From: Oryzias latipes
Taxonomy: Eukaryota > Chordata > Actinopteri > Beloniformes > Adrianichthyidae
DNA: 64,000 nt
Assembly: GCF_002234675.1 (NCBI RefSeq)
Contig: NC_019877.2
Location: forward strand, 2,883,041-2,947,040
Direction of reading: 5' to 3'
Shown here: one piece after another, positions 28,666 to 40,859 of the stretch
Layout: every line of letters begins with the position of its first letter
Numbering within the stretch: position 1 is the first letter of the stretch
Position numbers and translations under genes: made by a program
The notes under the pieces: generated by a model
What the model saw: the letters and a program-made list of their open reading frames with translations, nothing else
Database searches by the model: none
What the model was told of the DNA's origin: nothing

Positions 28666-28861
28666 CCCCTTGTGTTATCCTAGGCACTTTACCATTGGGA
28701 GTTGGGTCATCTAGACCCACTAGACAGTGCTCTGAACCTTTTTTCTTCAATGATTTGTGATCTTCACTGGTGTCCATGGATTACATGAAATCTTTCCACC
28801 TTTATGATGGTAAGGAGAACACGTCACTGTAAGGGTGGGGTCATCTAAGATAGCACAAGGG
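28666..28861. mobile_element. MITE with CCCTTGTG terminal repeats (piggyBac-like), copy 2, intact TTAA duplication
   Basis: This is the same family as 17,162-17,379 but inverted. It is flanked on both sides by TTAA (28,662-28,665 and 28,862-28,865), as in piggyBac-type target duplication. The termini are CCCCTTGTGTTATC and GATAGCACAAGGG. Internal blocks shared with copy 1 include GGGTCATCTAGACCC, ACAGTGCTCTGAACC and AATGATTTGTGATCTTCACT. Confidence 0.78.
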
Positions 28862-28869
28862 TTAATACA

Positions 28870-30160
28870 AGTTTTTTCTACTATTTTAAACACTTTTACG
28901 TTAGGATTAGAGTATGGGTAAAGCTGTATAATTTCCGCTTTCGGCCGATGAGGACAGGCGCCATCTTTCCTGCCGCCAGGTCCCTCTCCTTTGGCCTGAT
29001 GGATGTTCTTCTGCTTCTCATCATCGATGGTTGTAAATTATAAGTAGTGCCCGATGTAAAATAAAGATTACAAATATGCATAACAAAGTTTCCTTTAACC
29101 CCAGACACGTTCTCATGTTGAGATTTTCATTGGTACGGGGGTTAGGCGGTGCAACGCCTCCTCACATCACATGTGTGCCATCTCTAAGGTGGTCGGTGGG
29201 CTCGTCACATCTCCCTCCTTCTTCTGCTCATGTTTTCCTCCGTTTTATGTGTGTCCTGCCCATCCTCTTCCATTCAGCCCCCCGTTTACCATGACAATAG
29301 CTGCCTGCCGAGAACTGCTCCACTGTAAAGCCCCAGCCACCGCTGGCTGCTGGCAGGGGCCCATTCACTACTGCAAACCACCCCTGCAATAAAGAGCCTG
29401 GCAGGAGAGACGAGCCCCCCTGTAAACACTTCACTAGCTGGGTCTGCCTTCGATACTATCAGTGTGCCAGAGCCATTACGTTTCTGTTTTGGCTTCAACA
29501 GAGCTGAGGAAGGTATAGAGCTGCAGACTGAATGGACAGAAATTGACTGAAGACAATTTTGTCAAACTGAGAGGAACAATGAAAAAAACAGTGGGCCACA
29601 ACAACAGAAATTAGAGTTGATCCAGAACTGCTCACTGTCACAGCTGTGACTTCAAAACTCTGCACACATTTTCAAAAGCACACGTTTGAAGGCTGATTGC
29701 ATCAGAGTATTGTGAGCTATAAACGTAAGGGTGAAAATAAAAGCAGCTGTGAGAATCTTTGAAGTCGCGTGCATCCGTACGGGGAATCTCTTGAGGCTCA
29801 AGAGAGCTTCAAGGGACATCAGGAAAATGGAACATACAATTGTTGTGCGCGTGGTAAGTTTATCGTGGAATATTTGCAAGGACAATTTAATTTGCACGCA
29901 CGTATGACAAAAGACCAATGCGGTTGCACAGTGTCTTTATGCCACCCTCCAGTTGTTGTTAAGGTTGAGTACCGACCCCTTACTGACCATCTGCAAATGC
30001 TGCAAACACGACATCAGCACACGACACATAAGTACCCATAGGATGTCCACACAAACTACACTCTGATTGTCTAATTTCTAACAGTCAGGCTGCACGCAAG
30101 GAGCATGCACTTATCAGGTAAACAGCACCAGCAGGCTCCTTGCACAATCCGCAGACTTCA
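28870..30160. other. Intergenic DNA, nothing recognised
   Basis: Short ORFs only, without recognisable domains. Confidence 0.4.
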
Positions 30161-30162
30161 GA

Positions 30163-30535
30163 GAATCAGAATCAGAAATACTTTATTGATCTAACGCGTG
30201 GGAAATTTGTGCGTTGCCATAGCAGCTTGTAATCATAAAAAGAAAATAGAATAAAATAAACACAAAGTAAATGTAAACAAATAATTTAAAAACCATTCAC
30301 AACAGTTCAGGCAAAAATGTGCAAAAGCTATCGGTAACCCTGTGAGTTGTTGTAAGGTGTTATTGTGTTGGGTATGAAGGATTCCCGGTATCGGACAGTT
30401 TTGGAGCGGAGCTGTCTGAGCCTGTTAGATAAGGAGCTTCGCTGTGTGTCCAGAACAGGGTGGAGAGGATGCTCTCGGTTTTCCTTAATGGATAAAAACG
30501 TGTTCAGTCACCTCCTCTTTGCTACTGCTTCAAAT
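30163..30535 (-). mobile_element. 3' fragment of a non-LTR retrotransposon
   Basis: The segment starts with GAATCAGAATCAGAAATACT, the reverse complement of a common teleost LINE tail (repeated TTCTGATTC units). It then reads through sequence resembling the 3' part of such LINEs (for example CGGTATCGGACAGTTTTGGAGC). It is truncated and decayed, and the clade cannot be assigned confidently. Confidence 0.5.
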
Positions 30536-31186
30536 GAAATGCAAGTGTAACAGGAGAAATAGCAGCCTCCTAATATTCAATAAAGTTCAAAAGACAGTAA
30601 AATGTCATGTTATAGTAAAAAAAAAGAAGAGGATAAAACATGGCTCGTCTTTTTATATGGATTGCCTTTCGCAAATGCATGAAATACCAAAATGTTGCTC
30701 TGATGACTGCATCTATTTAGGAAGTTATGTAAATCTTAAAATTTTCCTTGTAATTTTCCTCGCCGTATTTGATTATTAGTTGAAATGCTTATTCTACAGC
30801 CTCGACTAACGTCTCTCTAACCACCTCTGAAGAGCTTCTTTGCCTGAAAAATGAGTAAGCTGGCTTTGGGATTCTCAAAGAAAATGTTTCCATTTCACTA
30901 GACGGGTTTAATTGTGTGTTTGTGCGTGCACAAGGACGCGCATGTGTCAGATATTGGGAGGGCTGGCTGTGCAAGCCCAGGCTTGCCTCCTTGAAGCCAC
31001 AAAGCCTTCCAGAAATGAAGGATGATGGGAGCACACTACCAGCTAGCAGAGGAGGACATTCAGCAATAATTGCCTAGAAAAACAAACCGCACACTCTGCT
31101 GTTGTACAAAGACGGAGATGTATGATATAAGCTTGTTTATTGGCATTTTTCTTGCCACAGAATCTGTGCAATATTGCCTCACAACA

Positions 31187-31204
31187 CGCACACACACACA
31201 CACA
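31187..31204. repeat. (CA)n microsatellite
   Basis: A short ACACAC tract, about nine units. Confidence 0.85.
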
Positions 31205-32319
31205 GAAAACATGGAGGGAGGCTCTTATCTGAAGGAAGAGTGGCATCCAGGCAGTATTGAAAGAGGTGACCCACGGTAAACAGATTGCAGAACTGAAGAT
31301 AAAACAGCTGACAAATCCTGACTGCGTGTGCTTTGTTCCCCTCAAACAGACGGATTTTCAATAAAACTCCCACAAACCTCAAACTAAAGTGAAGTTTACA
31401 GACGTCCACAAATTAACAATAGGAGGAAGGAGTCTGCTGTTGGTTTAGCCCTAATCCTTTCCAATATATTGACAGAGCCTTTTGCAGTAGTTGTGATGCA
31501 TTGAAGGAACTCGGTCAAACGTGGAATTTTCCACTGCTTTCCACTAAAAAAAAGATTCGCCTTTCACATCTCTCTCCTTAACCCACAGAAACTTCAGACC
31601 CAACTATTATCAGCTGATCATAGAAAGTCAAAGTCTAACAGTGACGCGTTTAGAGAAGTAAAATTAGGAAGAAGCGTTCTTGTCCTTTGCATAAAGAAGA
31701 TAAATGATTGAAATACCCCCCCCCCCGGTCATGCTTGGATAAGTGGAACACCATCTCCTGCTGGGAGGTTTGTGCCACAGCATAATTTCATGAGGAGAGG
31801 TATTATTAACACAAACACTGTCACTCTAAAAGTGTTTAAGTCTGTTCCGCTCACCAAATTACGTGTATTAATACGTTTTGTATTGAATTACAAGGATCTA
31901 CCCTCGTAGGGTTGGGGCAAAGTGCATTATCACAAATTTGGTTCCAGTTCCGACATGTGTTGAAGTGTCCTTGAGCAAGACACTGAACCCCCCCATTACT
32001 CCTTGTGTTCTGGCTAGTGCCTCAGTCCTGTGTATGTATGTTAATGGATGAAACTGACTGTAAAATGCTTCGGGGCTTAAGGGGCTTTCCTACCTTCAGA
32101 GTCAGTATGCTGTCAGTATCACGTTTCCGTATCAGTAACCACACCCAGAATTAATCCATATGTAAGGCGTCAAGTTTGTTGGAAAAAAAAAACTTTTAAG
32201 TGCGCTTTTTAGTTGGAAAAATACCGTAAACGTCGTATTATATTGTATGATACTAAGTTAAGTTAAAGTTTGAAAATGTGTGAAATTTGATCCATATCTA
32301 GGGTTAACAGAGTATGATC

Positions 32320-33047
32320 AGAAAAAGAGAAAATATCCAGTGAGCAACATAAACGCCTTGTTGATGCCAGAGGTCAGAGGAGAATGGCCAGACTGGTTCC
32401 AGCTGATAAAAAGACAACAGGAACTCAAAGAACCACTGGTTCCAACCGAGGTCTGCAGAAGAGCATCTGAACTCACAACCTTGAGGCAGATGGGCTACAG
32501 CAGCAGAAGACCACACTCCTGTTGGCTAAGAACAGAAACTGAGGCTACAATTCCCACAGACTCACCAAAACTGCACAATACAAGATTGAAAAAATGTTGT
32601 CTGTTCTGATGAGTCACCATTCAACAGCCTATCAGTGTTGTTGCTGACCATGTCCATCCCTTTCTGACCACAGTGTACCACCTTTATGACATGGCTACTT
32701 TCAGCAGGATAAGGCGCCATGTCATAAAGCTGGAATCATCCCAGATTGGTTTCTTCAACATGACAATGAGTTCACTGGACTCAAATGGCCTCCATAGCAA
32801 CCAGATCTCAACCCAATAGATCACCTTTGGGATGTGGTGGAACAGGAGTTTGGTATCATGGATGTGGATTTGACAAATCTGCAGCAACTGTGTGATGCTG
32901 TCATGTCAATATGGACCAAACTCTTTTAGGAATGTTTCCAGTACCTTGTTGAATCTGTGCCACCAAGGATTAAGGCAGTTCTGAAGGCAAAAAGGGGGTC
33001 CGACCCGGTACCAGCAAGGTGAAGCTAATAAAGTAGCTGGTGAGTGT
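32320..33047 (+). pseudogene. Decayed Tc1/mariner-type transposon, internally deleted
   Basis: Translated pieces on the + strand match a Tc1-like transposase in order: EVRGEWPDWFQLIKRQQELKEP, then an E-V-C-R-R-A-S-like block, later QQD.APCHKAGIIPDWFLQHD, KWPP..PDLNPIDHLWDVV and TNLQQLCDAVMSIWTKL, across several stops and frameshifts. About 200 nt between the N-terminal part and the catalytic region appear to be missing. The 3' end TAATAAAGTAGCTGGTGAGTG (32,988-33,047 region) is the expected terminal repeat; the 5' terminal repeat is not visible. It cannot encode an active enzyme. Confidence 0.75.
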
Positions 33048-33049
33048 GA

Positions 33050-34840
33050 GCTTTGAACAGACAGCAATAAAAAATTTAAAAAAAATTGGAGAAAAAATTT
33101 AAGAAATTTGATCTATCTTGTCAAGGAAAATTAGCTGCATGTTATTGAACAGTCAGTACTGTGAGGAGGTTTTACTTGCATGAGCTAAGATGTTTTGCCA
33201 CCAAACTGAACCACAGACAGGTTCTCAGAGGGAACATCATGCTGCTCTTCTAAGCTATGACGGCCCATGACATGTTCATAACTATCTGGTAACTGTTAGC
33301 AGTCACTCATCAGTCATGGCAGGTCTGGACTCGCCTTGAACAATGATTAGTTCTTGTGTTACACTGGACAGAATGCCCCCAACCCCCTACTTTCAAAACA
33401 GATTTTTATTAACCCATGGCCAACAGAGTGGAAAAGAAAAAAACAGAACAGCTTGAGGTTCAAAACTGTAAAGCTTGTATGAATATTTCAGATACACAAA
33501 CTTGAAGCCCTTTTTACCTAAATAGCCTTTTATTTATTTATATTTATGGGTCTTATGGTTTTAAAATGAGGCCTATATTATGACCCTGCCACCACCATGC
33601 TTGACTAAATGAATACTAAATTTGAAAACTACTGTTTTTTATTCAACATTGGATTTCTGTTTGAGGCAACTTAAACAAAAAAATCAAAAATCAGATACAT
33701 TTAATTTTAATTAAACTCTAAATAGGTTAAACATTAAACTTGCTAAATGAGGCTGGATGAGTCTTATACGTAACTTAGATTGAAAGGTCAAACCATAAGA
33801 TAACCCAACCAATCAAATGTGTTTCACTGTGATGCACCTTTGATGTGTTTAGGTGACCTTAGGTTGCAGAAGCAAAAACCCAATCAGGGCTCAAATTTCC
33901 TAGAAAACACTCAGAGGCTCAAAGAAGATCACTCATTGCAAATGATGTGGAGAAACTGATATGAGCAGAGTCAGAGGGCACAACTTCTCCAGGTTTGAAA
34001 CCAATCATGGACGGCAATAATTAAAGAAACTTGTGAATAGAGCGTGTATAAAGTAGTTTAAGGGGAGGGAAACAAGAAAGACAAAGCACTGTTATTTCAG
34101 ATGTTATCAGAGCTAATTTGATCAACCATGTCATTGTTCAAGCTGTAGTGATCTACTAAAGCAGACCAACAACATCTTCTAGAGGCACTTAACTCCAGCA
34201 ATCTAGAGCAGTAAGAGAGCGTCACTGGATGAGGACCTGAACCTTACAGTCGGCAATTAGCTGAAACGCAAACAGCTATGAATAATTAAAACTGGTGTGG
34301 CTGAGGGATACAGACCTTGAAAAACACAACTGAGTACAAAAAGACAGTAGGACAATCAGAAAAAAAAAAAAACACACAAAAGGATTTTAACTTTAAAATG
34401 TCACATTTTATTATTGATGCAAGTTTTGGTGATTGGGCAACAAATTTGCTCTGATACAAGGAAACGTTATCTTAAAGTAAACTTGGAGTTCTAGTAACGT
34501 TCCTTAAGGTTCACCATTTTTAAAGCTTCTAAACCTTTAATTTTTGGCTTGACATGGTTCATTCAATTTTTTTCCCCTATAAATTCCATAAAAAAATCAA
34601 AATGGCTTACCATTACCTCAAAAGTACTTCCACTGGGTGATGACTACAAGTACACTGCATGAATGACCTCTAATGTTGCTACCGTAATTGGACAGCCAAA
34701 ATGTACCCTGCAGTGGAATGAACAGGTTGACCCAAAGATACAGCACCAAATTAATAAATGCTCCTTAAACAGGAGTTGGGCAAGATAACAATGTTTGAAA
34801 CTCTGTTGGTCCATCCGTGTGTTCTTCCGCCTGTCAATCC
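33050..34840. other. Intergenic DNA, nothing recognised
   Basis: No coding signal and no clear element. Confidence 0.4.
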
Positions 34841-34843
34841 AAA

Positions 34844-35425
34844 GTCATGCCCTTGATTGTATGAGAGAACTGGACTGGGTAACTCCTCCCACCTCACATT
34901 CCAAACAGGAAGTACCCAGCAAGAAGCCAAAATCCCATAGACTTCTATAGAGACATAAACAGCTGTTACACAGTCTTTCTATTTGCCAGAATAACCATTC
35001 TTACTCTGATACCTTTTATTGTACTTGCTAATCCTAATTTGATTTAACAATATTTTTTTCTTCATTGCAAATTATTCAAGTTATAAACTGGCCAATCAGA
35101 TGCTTCAATTAAAGCACATGGCCGCCAGCTCAAAGGTTTGATTGACAGATTCTTCTGAGCCCATATTCAGCGGTAAGGGTGTTGACTTCCAACAAGCTTT
35201 CTCCTGATTGATGACAGAAGTTGGCATTGAAACTATGACCCAGGCTGAGGATGGCTATTAACTGCAAACTGTCGTTGTCTTGCTCCAAATGGCGGCGTCT
35301 GTATTGTCAAAAAATGGCAAACAAATTAATTCCATTAGGTTGGATCCAGAAGTAAACAGTTTTCTATGGGTGACGTCACACTCACTCAGTCCAGTTCTCT
35401 TTTGCAGTCAATGGTCACGCCCTTA
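34844..35425. mobile_element. Candidate non-autonomous DNA element with imperfect terminal inverted repeats
   Basis: The left end (GTCATGCCCTTGATTGTATG followed by AGAGAACTGGACTGGGT) and the reverse complement of the right end (GGCGTGACCATTGACTGC followed by AAAAGAGAACTGGACTGAGT) align over about 37 bp. The interior has no ORF. Exact ends and target duplication could not be fixed. Confidence 0.5.
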
Positions 35426-35429
35426 AATC

Positions 35430-38400
35430 TGCAAATGTAAGTTCTAATAACGTTTTAAAAACACAAGTTTATTGGAAATCCTCCCCCACAGTGTCAATAA
35501 TAAAAGCAGGAGATGGTTAAAACCAAACTTTACATTTTTTTTTTAACTGCTTAAAGACGAATTCATCCTCTTTCAATTGCGGTAACTTTTCAACCATTTA
35601 CGCAATTAATGGAATTCCAGTCGGTTTCGAAGCAAAGGAAAGCAGCCATGTAAATGTCACAACTACAGTTTGCATCTGATACTTCCTGGTTTGTGTCAAA
35701 TTCATGGACAGACGGTGGAGGCTTAAGTTGTAACCTCTATAGAGGGGGAAAAAAAACAGGAAAAGCGCTCATCGCTCACATACACATGTGATGTAGAGCA
35801 GTGAGATCCACTAACCATCAGAGATTGTAGGAAGGCATTCAGAGACCGAGTATTGTTGGAGGGATTGCTAATGAGGTGTGTGCATAGATGCACCTGTGTG
35901 TGTCATTACTGATTGCAAGTAATTGAGAGGAGAAATAGAACAAGCCTTAAGGACAGCTGGAGGGCACATGGCAAGGAAGGGGAGTGTCCTCTGGAGATGA
36001 CAGTAAAATACATATCCGCAGGCAGGGCGACGCTCAGGAAGTTACTGATGGTAACTCGCTATGGAAGATCCTGTTGTTTCTCATGTTGACGCAATCCCCA
36101 GAGGAGTAAAGATCTAGTCGTTTTACTTCCTTATGTGAAAATGAGCTGCAAATATAACTCATCTAATTTGAAAAATGGTTCTTTATTGTGCCAAAGGTAA
36201 TATAGTATCACATATATGTTTACTCTGAAAGGCTTAAGAATAGCATGATATAGGTCCTTAAAGGTGAAAATATTTTAAATTCTACTTCTTGACCATTTGA
36301 AGTCCACCAGACTAACCGAGTGCTGGGACTTGACATTTGTCCCTCCAATAAAGGCCTATTTCAAAGTTGTATCAAACCCAGTTTATGTACGTTGGTAGGG
36401 TTTTCTTTTATCTCTCATATTGTTTGGAACGACTGAAACCAGCGAATTGGCGCCCCCTGCAGCTGCGTAAAGAAAAGGGGGAGGGGTGGAGGGAATCAGT
36501 TTAACTCCATAATTAAGTGGATGGGAGAGGAAGGTGGTGGTGGTGGAGGGTTTATTTTATAAAATATTTAAAAAATCCAGTCATACCGTGACATCCTTTT
36601 AGCTACATTTTAATACAGGTATATAAAATTCAGCATTTTCTTTGTTAATGTTTGCGTGAAATGGCCATTTAAAACTAAGGAACACAAAACGATGAGGTCA
36701 CTAAGGTGAAAATTGGTTTAGTTTACAACTTTGGTGGGGAAGTTAATTGTGTAAGCGCCAAAATGCCAGAGAGATGGACAAAAAACCTGTCTGGTAACCC
36801 CTTTAGAAAAAAAAGAAAGGAAGAGGAGAAGTGATATAAAGAAAAGGGTTTGTCCTCCAATCTAGGGATGCAAGTTTTCTGCTACCTGCCACGATGTCAA
36901 AGACCAAAACCTTTTTTTGTGTGTGGTCAATGAATAAGACTCAAGTAGGCCTAAGTGTTGCAATTGCATTATGTATTTTCTACACTTCAATTTTCTTTGA
37001 AAACCTTCGCTATACCTTAACACATACCTTTTGTAACATCAGTGGTGGCCCTTAGCATGCCATGACTCGCGTGCCTGCTGTAACACTAAGGCTTTATTGG
37101 TTCATAAATGTTGAATGAGCTGAGATGGTTATACAGCATGCTGCCACCATAAGATGCTAATGGGGCACACATTTTTAATTTTAATAATCATTATATTTTT
37201 AAGTTAGAGTAACTTCTGAAATGTAATTTTTTATTTCTTTCCATCATGTTAGGTTCTATAATTGGTCAATGGAATTTTCATAAATCTGTAAGTAGCTTTA
37301 AAGATGAGTATTTACCATTTACTACAACTATGGTGATAAAACCTTATTTAATCAGTCATAGTCAAGTGCCAATCACAGGATTGAAAAAAGCAGCATTTAT
37401 CTGATTTTTCTCCTCTTTGTTTGGCCAAACAAAATTCAGTTGTGACTCTAACGGTGTTGGGGGCGGGATCTCACCCCCCGGCGAGTAATTCAGTGTAGAA
37501 CCGCCACTGGATCATTACATTCTTGCAAAAGATCCTAAAATACAAATTAACAGCATTGTGCAAACCAGGTGGATAAGCTTTCAAGGTGACTTTCTAGCTG
37601 TGCACCTGCACAGTTATTTCTGCTAGTCAATGGAGCAAAATAAAAAAAAGCATTGCCTGAAACTGGTCTACTGTAAATTAAATGGATAATAAGATTCTAT
37701 ATATGGAAAAAATGGAATTCTAATTATATTTATATCATTTAGACACTTATTACATGAATTTCCAGGTACAAGACATGTTCTTAATATAAATACTGTTAAA
37801 ATGGATATCATTGAAACCCTCACGTACTCGAGAGGAGCAGGTTTGTTGCTGCAGCTGGTGAATAGACCAAGCTGGGGGAGGCAAGTGATCTGCTAGAACT
37901 AGACTCCACGACTCTGGTGTAGGTGGAAGACAGGTGCTCTCTGGCTCAGCTCACATCACATTAATTTAGTCACCCCCCCTATCCCTCCCTAAATGCTTCA
38001 CCTGAGAGCAAGGGGGCATGGGAGGGGTGGGGGTCTGCAGCCACCTGTTGGCCAGAGGGGGTTTCATTTCAGGGTCACCTTTCCATCTGTCCACATTTGT
38101 AAAATCTCCAGAGAAATTAGCAACAAAAATGGAGAATATTTAAGTTCTGACAAAAAGACGCAATAACTTTTTATTAAAGGAAGCTTGTTCCACATCTGCG
38201 GGACATAACAGAAGAGGCCCGATTTGATGGTACCGTACATCGTCCAAAAGTGACTGTTCTGTCGCAGACCTCCAATAAAAGTGCTTGTTACTTCGGACAC
38301 CGGTCTTTTAAGAGGATTTGCCTTTTGTCTAACGCATTCTAGAGAGCTTAGATGCTGAGCATTTTGCGTTTCATCACTAATATCTTGTATTCAGTATTTT

Positions 38401-39960
38401 ATTCTAAAATGAATGACAGTTAAACCACAATAGTTTGATCTCAGTACAGCCATGTTGGTGACCACATGCAGACCAACTATACCACAGGAGATACAGTTTA
38501 TCTTTTCCTACCAGGTAATGTAGTCTTTAGGTAATTTTAAATCACTCAGTTGAACAAGATTCTAAAATAAAGTAAAAAAGAAAAACTGAAGTAAACCATG
38601 CTTTGATTTAAAAAGAAAAAACAATTGTCCCTCAAATGCCAGTGTTCTTTGGATGCCATCTGGTGACTGCTCATGGGATACTACAGCTTTGTACTTTTGA
38701 GAACAGGTTTCCCCATTTAGATCAGGAACATGGTCAGTACATTGAAAGCTACAGTACTGACAAAAATATAACCACAAAACTCAATGAGAGCTACAAAGTC
38801 CTACTTCACCATTTAGAAAAATACTGCCCATTAAACCATTTATATAATGTAACTTTTTGCAGTTTTATTATAACATTTAAACGTGCCTTCAAAATAAAAT
38901 GGTCTATATGGTTGAAGGGAATCTCCCGTCGGGATAAATCCATATTTTAAGTAGGACTCTTGATACTATTAAATGTAGCTTTTTTTGGAAGTCGAAGGCC
39001 CCTCTTCTGTCTCCTGGCTGGGCCTTTTCCACTTTGCAAGGAAACTTTCCAAAGACGTTTGTTTTTTAATTCATTTTGCTAGCTCCTGGCCTGGGTTTCA
39101 TTGTAGCTGTATCCTATCACGTGACCGAGACGAGGGAATTGGCCTGCGTCAAGAGTAACGGAATCGGGCAATTTTCAAACAACATCTTTCAGATTCTGAA
39201 ATAAATAACAGAAGTCATACAAGTCATTTTATTTTTTCTGTGCAGCCCGGTACCAAATGACCCATGGACCGTTGGGTTGGGGACCACTGCTGTAAAGCAT
39301 TCAACCCCTTTGTTTTCTCTTCATTATAGCATCTTCCGTTTTTTGCCCTTTAACTCCTTCTACAATTTTTAACCATTTAACGATTAAAATGTTCACCTCT
39401 TTCAGCTTATTCCAGCTACGACTTTTGGTCCTTCAAATCCTTGAACCGAGATATTCCAGGATGTTCCAGGATTTTTGCTCCATTTAAATACATGGAGAAT
39501 ACTTTAAAAAAAAAAAAAAAACCTTTGCTTCTTTCAACCATTATAACTTCAAACTTTTAGCTAGAGACACCATTCAAATGTTAAAATGACCACAAGGCTT
39601 TGAACTACCACATAAGTTTTGAAGTCAACATGGGATGGCAACACCACCAGTTTGACGGCCATTTTGTGCCAAAATGTGAGGCGATTTTAAACTCCTACAA
39701 TTTATCACCAATGTTAACCATTCGATCAGTACAACCCTGCATTCTTTTGGAAATGCAGCTCTTAGTTTTAGTGTTAAGGTACAGCTTGTCAGAATATTGT
39801 GTAGACTAATCTGGAAGCATGAAGAAGGAGAATTTAGACAGATTAACATTTATTTGTTTGTTTGTATGTATGTCTGTCCAGGTAGTAGATTCTTCACCTT
39901 TACCTGCACAGGAAGAACATTTAGTCTAAAATAAAAATCAGTTTTCAGTTTCAATTAGTC
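35430..39960. other. Intergenic DNA with scattered repeat remnants
   Basis: No exon was recognised. About 39,235-39,295 (GGACCGTTGGGTTGGGGACC) resembles an hAT-type terminus found in many vertebrate repeats. About 38,060-38,300 on the - strand encodes a fragment (containing YVPQMWNKLP) that weakly resembles the C-terminus of an L2-type LINE. Confidence 0.4.
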
Positions 39961-39970
39961 AATTTTTACC

Positions 39971-40617
39971 TCAGTAGGTCTTTTGACCCGTTGGTCCAGT
40001 CGCTTGGTGGCCTTCTTGTTGACCGTCCTCATCTATGTGGTCAAAAATATCCTGAGCGTACTTGGCATCACTCCGGAAGTCCCGAGCTCGCTGGTAGCCA
40101 TTGCTCGTTCTGACAACGTGGGATGAAGGGAACACGGGGCGTGGCTCAACCATGCCGAGAGGCACCTGGTTGGAGGTCCAGGCACGGCGTGGGAAAGAAC
40201 GAGAAGGTCTCAGGCTCAAGATTTCTGCAATGAAACGATCAAAGCCTGCAGCCTGCTTTCTCGGCGAGCCGGAACCAAAATCGCCACGAGAGTCATAACC
40301 AAAAATGGAAGAACCGCGTCCCGAGTAGTCAGAGCCAAACCCAGGACTGGAATAACTGAAGCCAGAGCCGAGAGAAGTTTCACCTGTTGGCAAAAAGGAG
40401 GCCTCTGGAGTTACAGTTGTGTAAAGATGCTCAAACGTTTCAAAATTCTAGATTATACTTGCTTTTTTTAAGTGGAACACAGGCTCCAAAGTATAAGAGG
40501 AAAAGGCTGATATAGAACAACCTGTTAGGATGTGGAAACAACAGTTAAAAACAAGCTTGAAACTCTAAAAGTTGAAATAATGTAAGTGAAACTTCACCTC
40601 ATAACAGACTGAAGCAT
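39971..40617 (-). CDS. Secreted Gly/Ser-rich protein, divergent founder-like member of the array (three exons)
   Basis: The family is unrecognised. My gene model, high to low, is exon 1 40617-40598, exon 2 40521-40463, exon 3 40383-39971; 163 aa. Exon sizes 20 and 59 nt and phases (2, then 1) are identical to the five other members. The N-terminus MLQSVMR plus LFYISLFLLYFGAC forms a signal peptide, so the product is probably secreted. The mature part starts with a Gly/Ser/Tyr-rich stretch (about residues 26-60), then the conserved core RFIAEILS, RRAWTS and SSHVVRTSNGYQRARDF (about residues 80-135), and ends GPTGQKTY. There are no cysteines after the signal region. Intron 1 is GT-AG (76 nt). 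Intron 2 is 79 nt and needs a GC donor (gcaagt) for the frame to continue. A TATA-like TTAATAAAT lies at 40,708-40,716, at the same distance from the ATG as in the paralogues. AATAAA is at 39,849-39,854. It has no close flank similarity to the other copies, so it is the oldest-looking member. Confidence 0.8.
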
Positions 40618-40707
40618 CACGTTGGTCTTTGAAAAGCAGCAACCTGCTAAATTAAACTAGAAAAGTTTCACTGCAGTCTTAAGATGAAGGCTAACTTTGT
40701 GAGTGTG

Positions 40708-40716
40708 TTAATAAAT
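40708..40716 (-). promoter_or_regulatory. TATA-like box of the 40-kb family gene
   Basis: The - strand reads GGCATTTATTAACAC here, matching GCATTTATAACACC of the five paralogues at an equivalent distance (about 91-99 bp) upstream of the start codon. Confidence 0.55.
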
Positions 40717-40859
40717 GCCGAGTCCTTCTCTTTAACATCACGTTGGCCTCCACCTGTTTTAATCGGACTTATTAAACTCACCTGTGGATCAGGCACAGAG
40801 TGGCTCATGGTGCGTTAAAGTCAGCTAAGAACCCAAACTTTTATGCCAAAAAAAAAAAA

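Noticed and set aside
32280-32609. 109-codon ORF, + strand
   Set aside because: Part of the decayed Tc1-type transposase region, not a host gene.
40782-40808. Alternative first exon for the 40-kb gene (ATG then a consensus CAG|gtgagt donor, with CATAAAAG upstream)
   Set aside because: It ends in phase 0, and joining it to exon 2 gives a stop after 17 codons. The 20-nt exon at 40,598-40,617 has the same phase and length as the paralogues. It could still be a non-coding exon.
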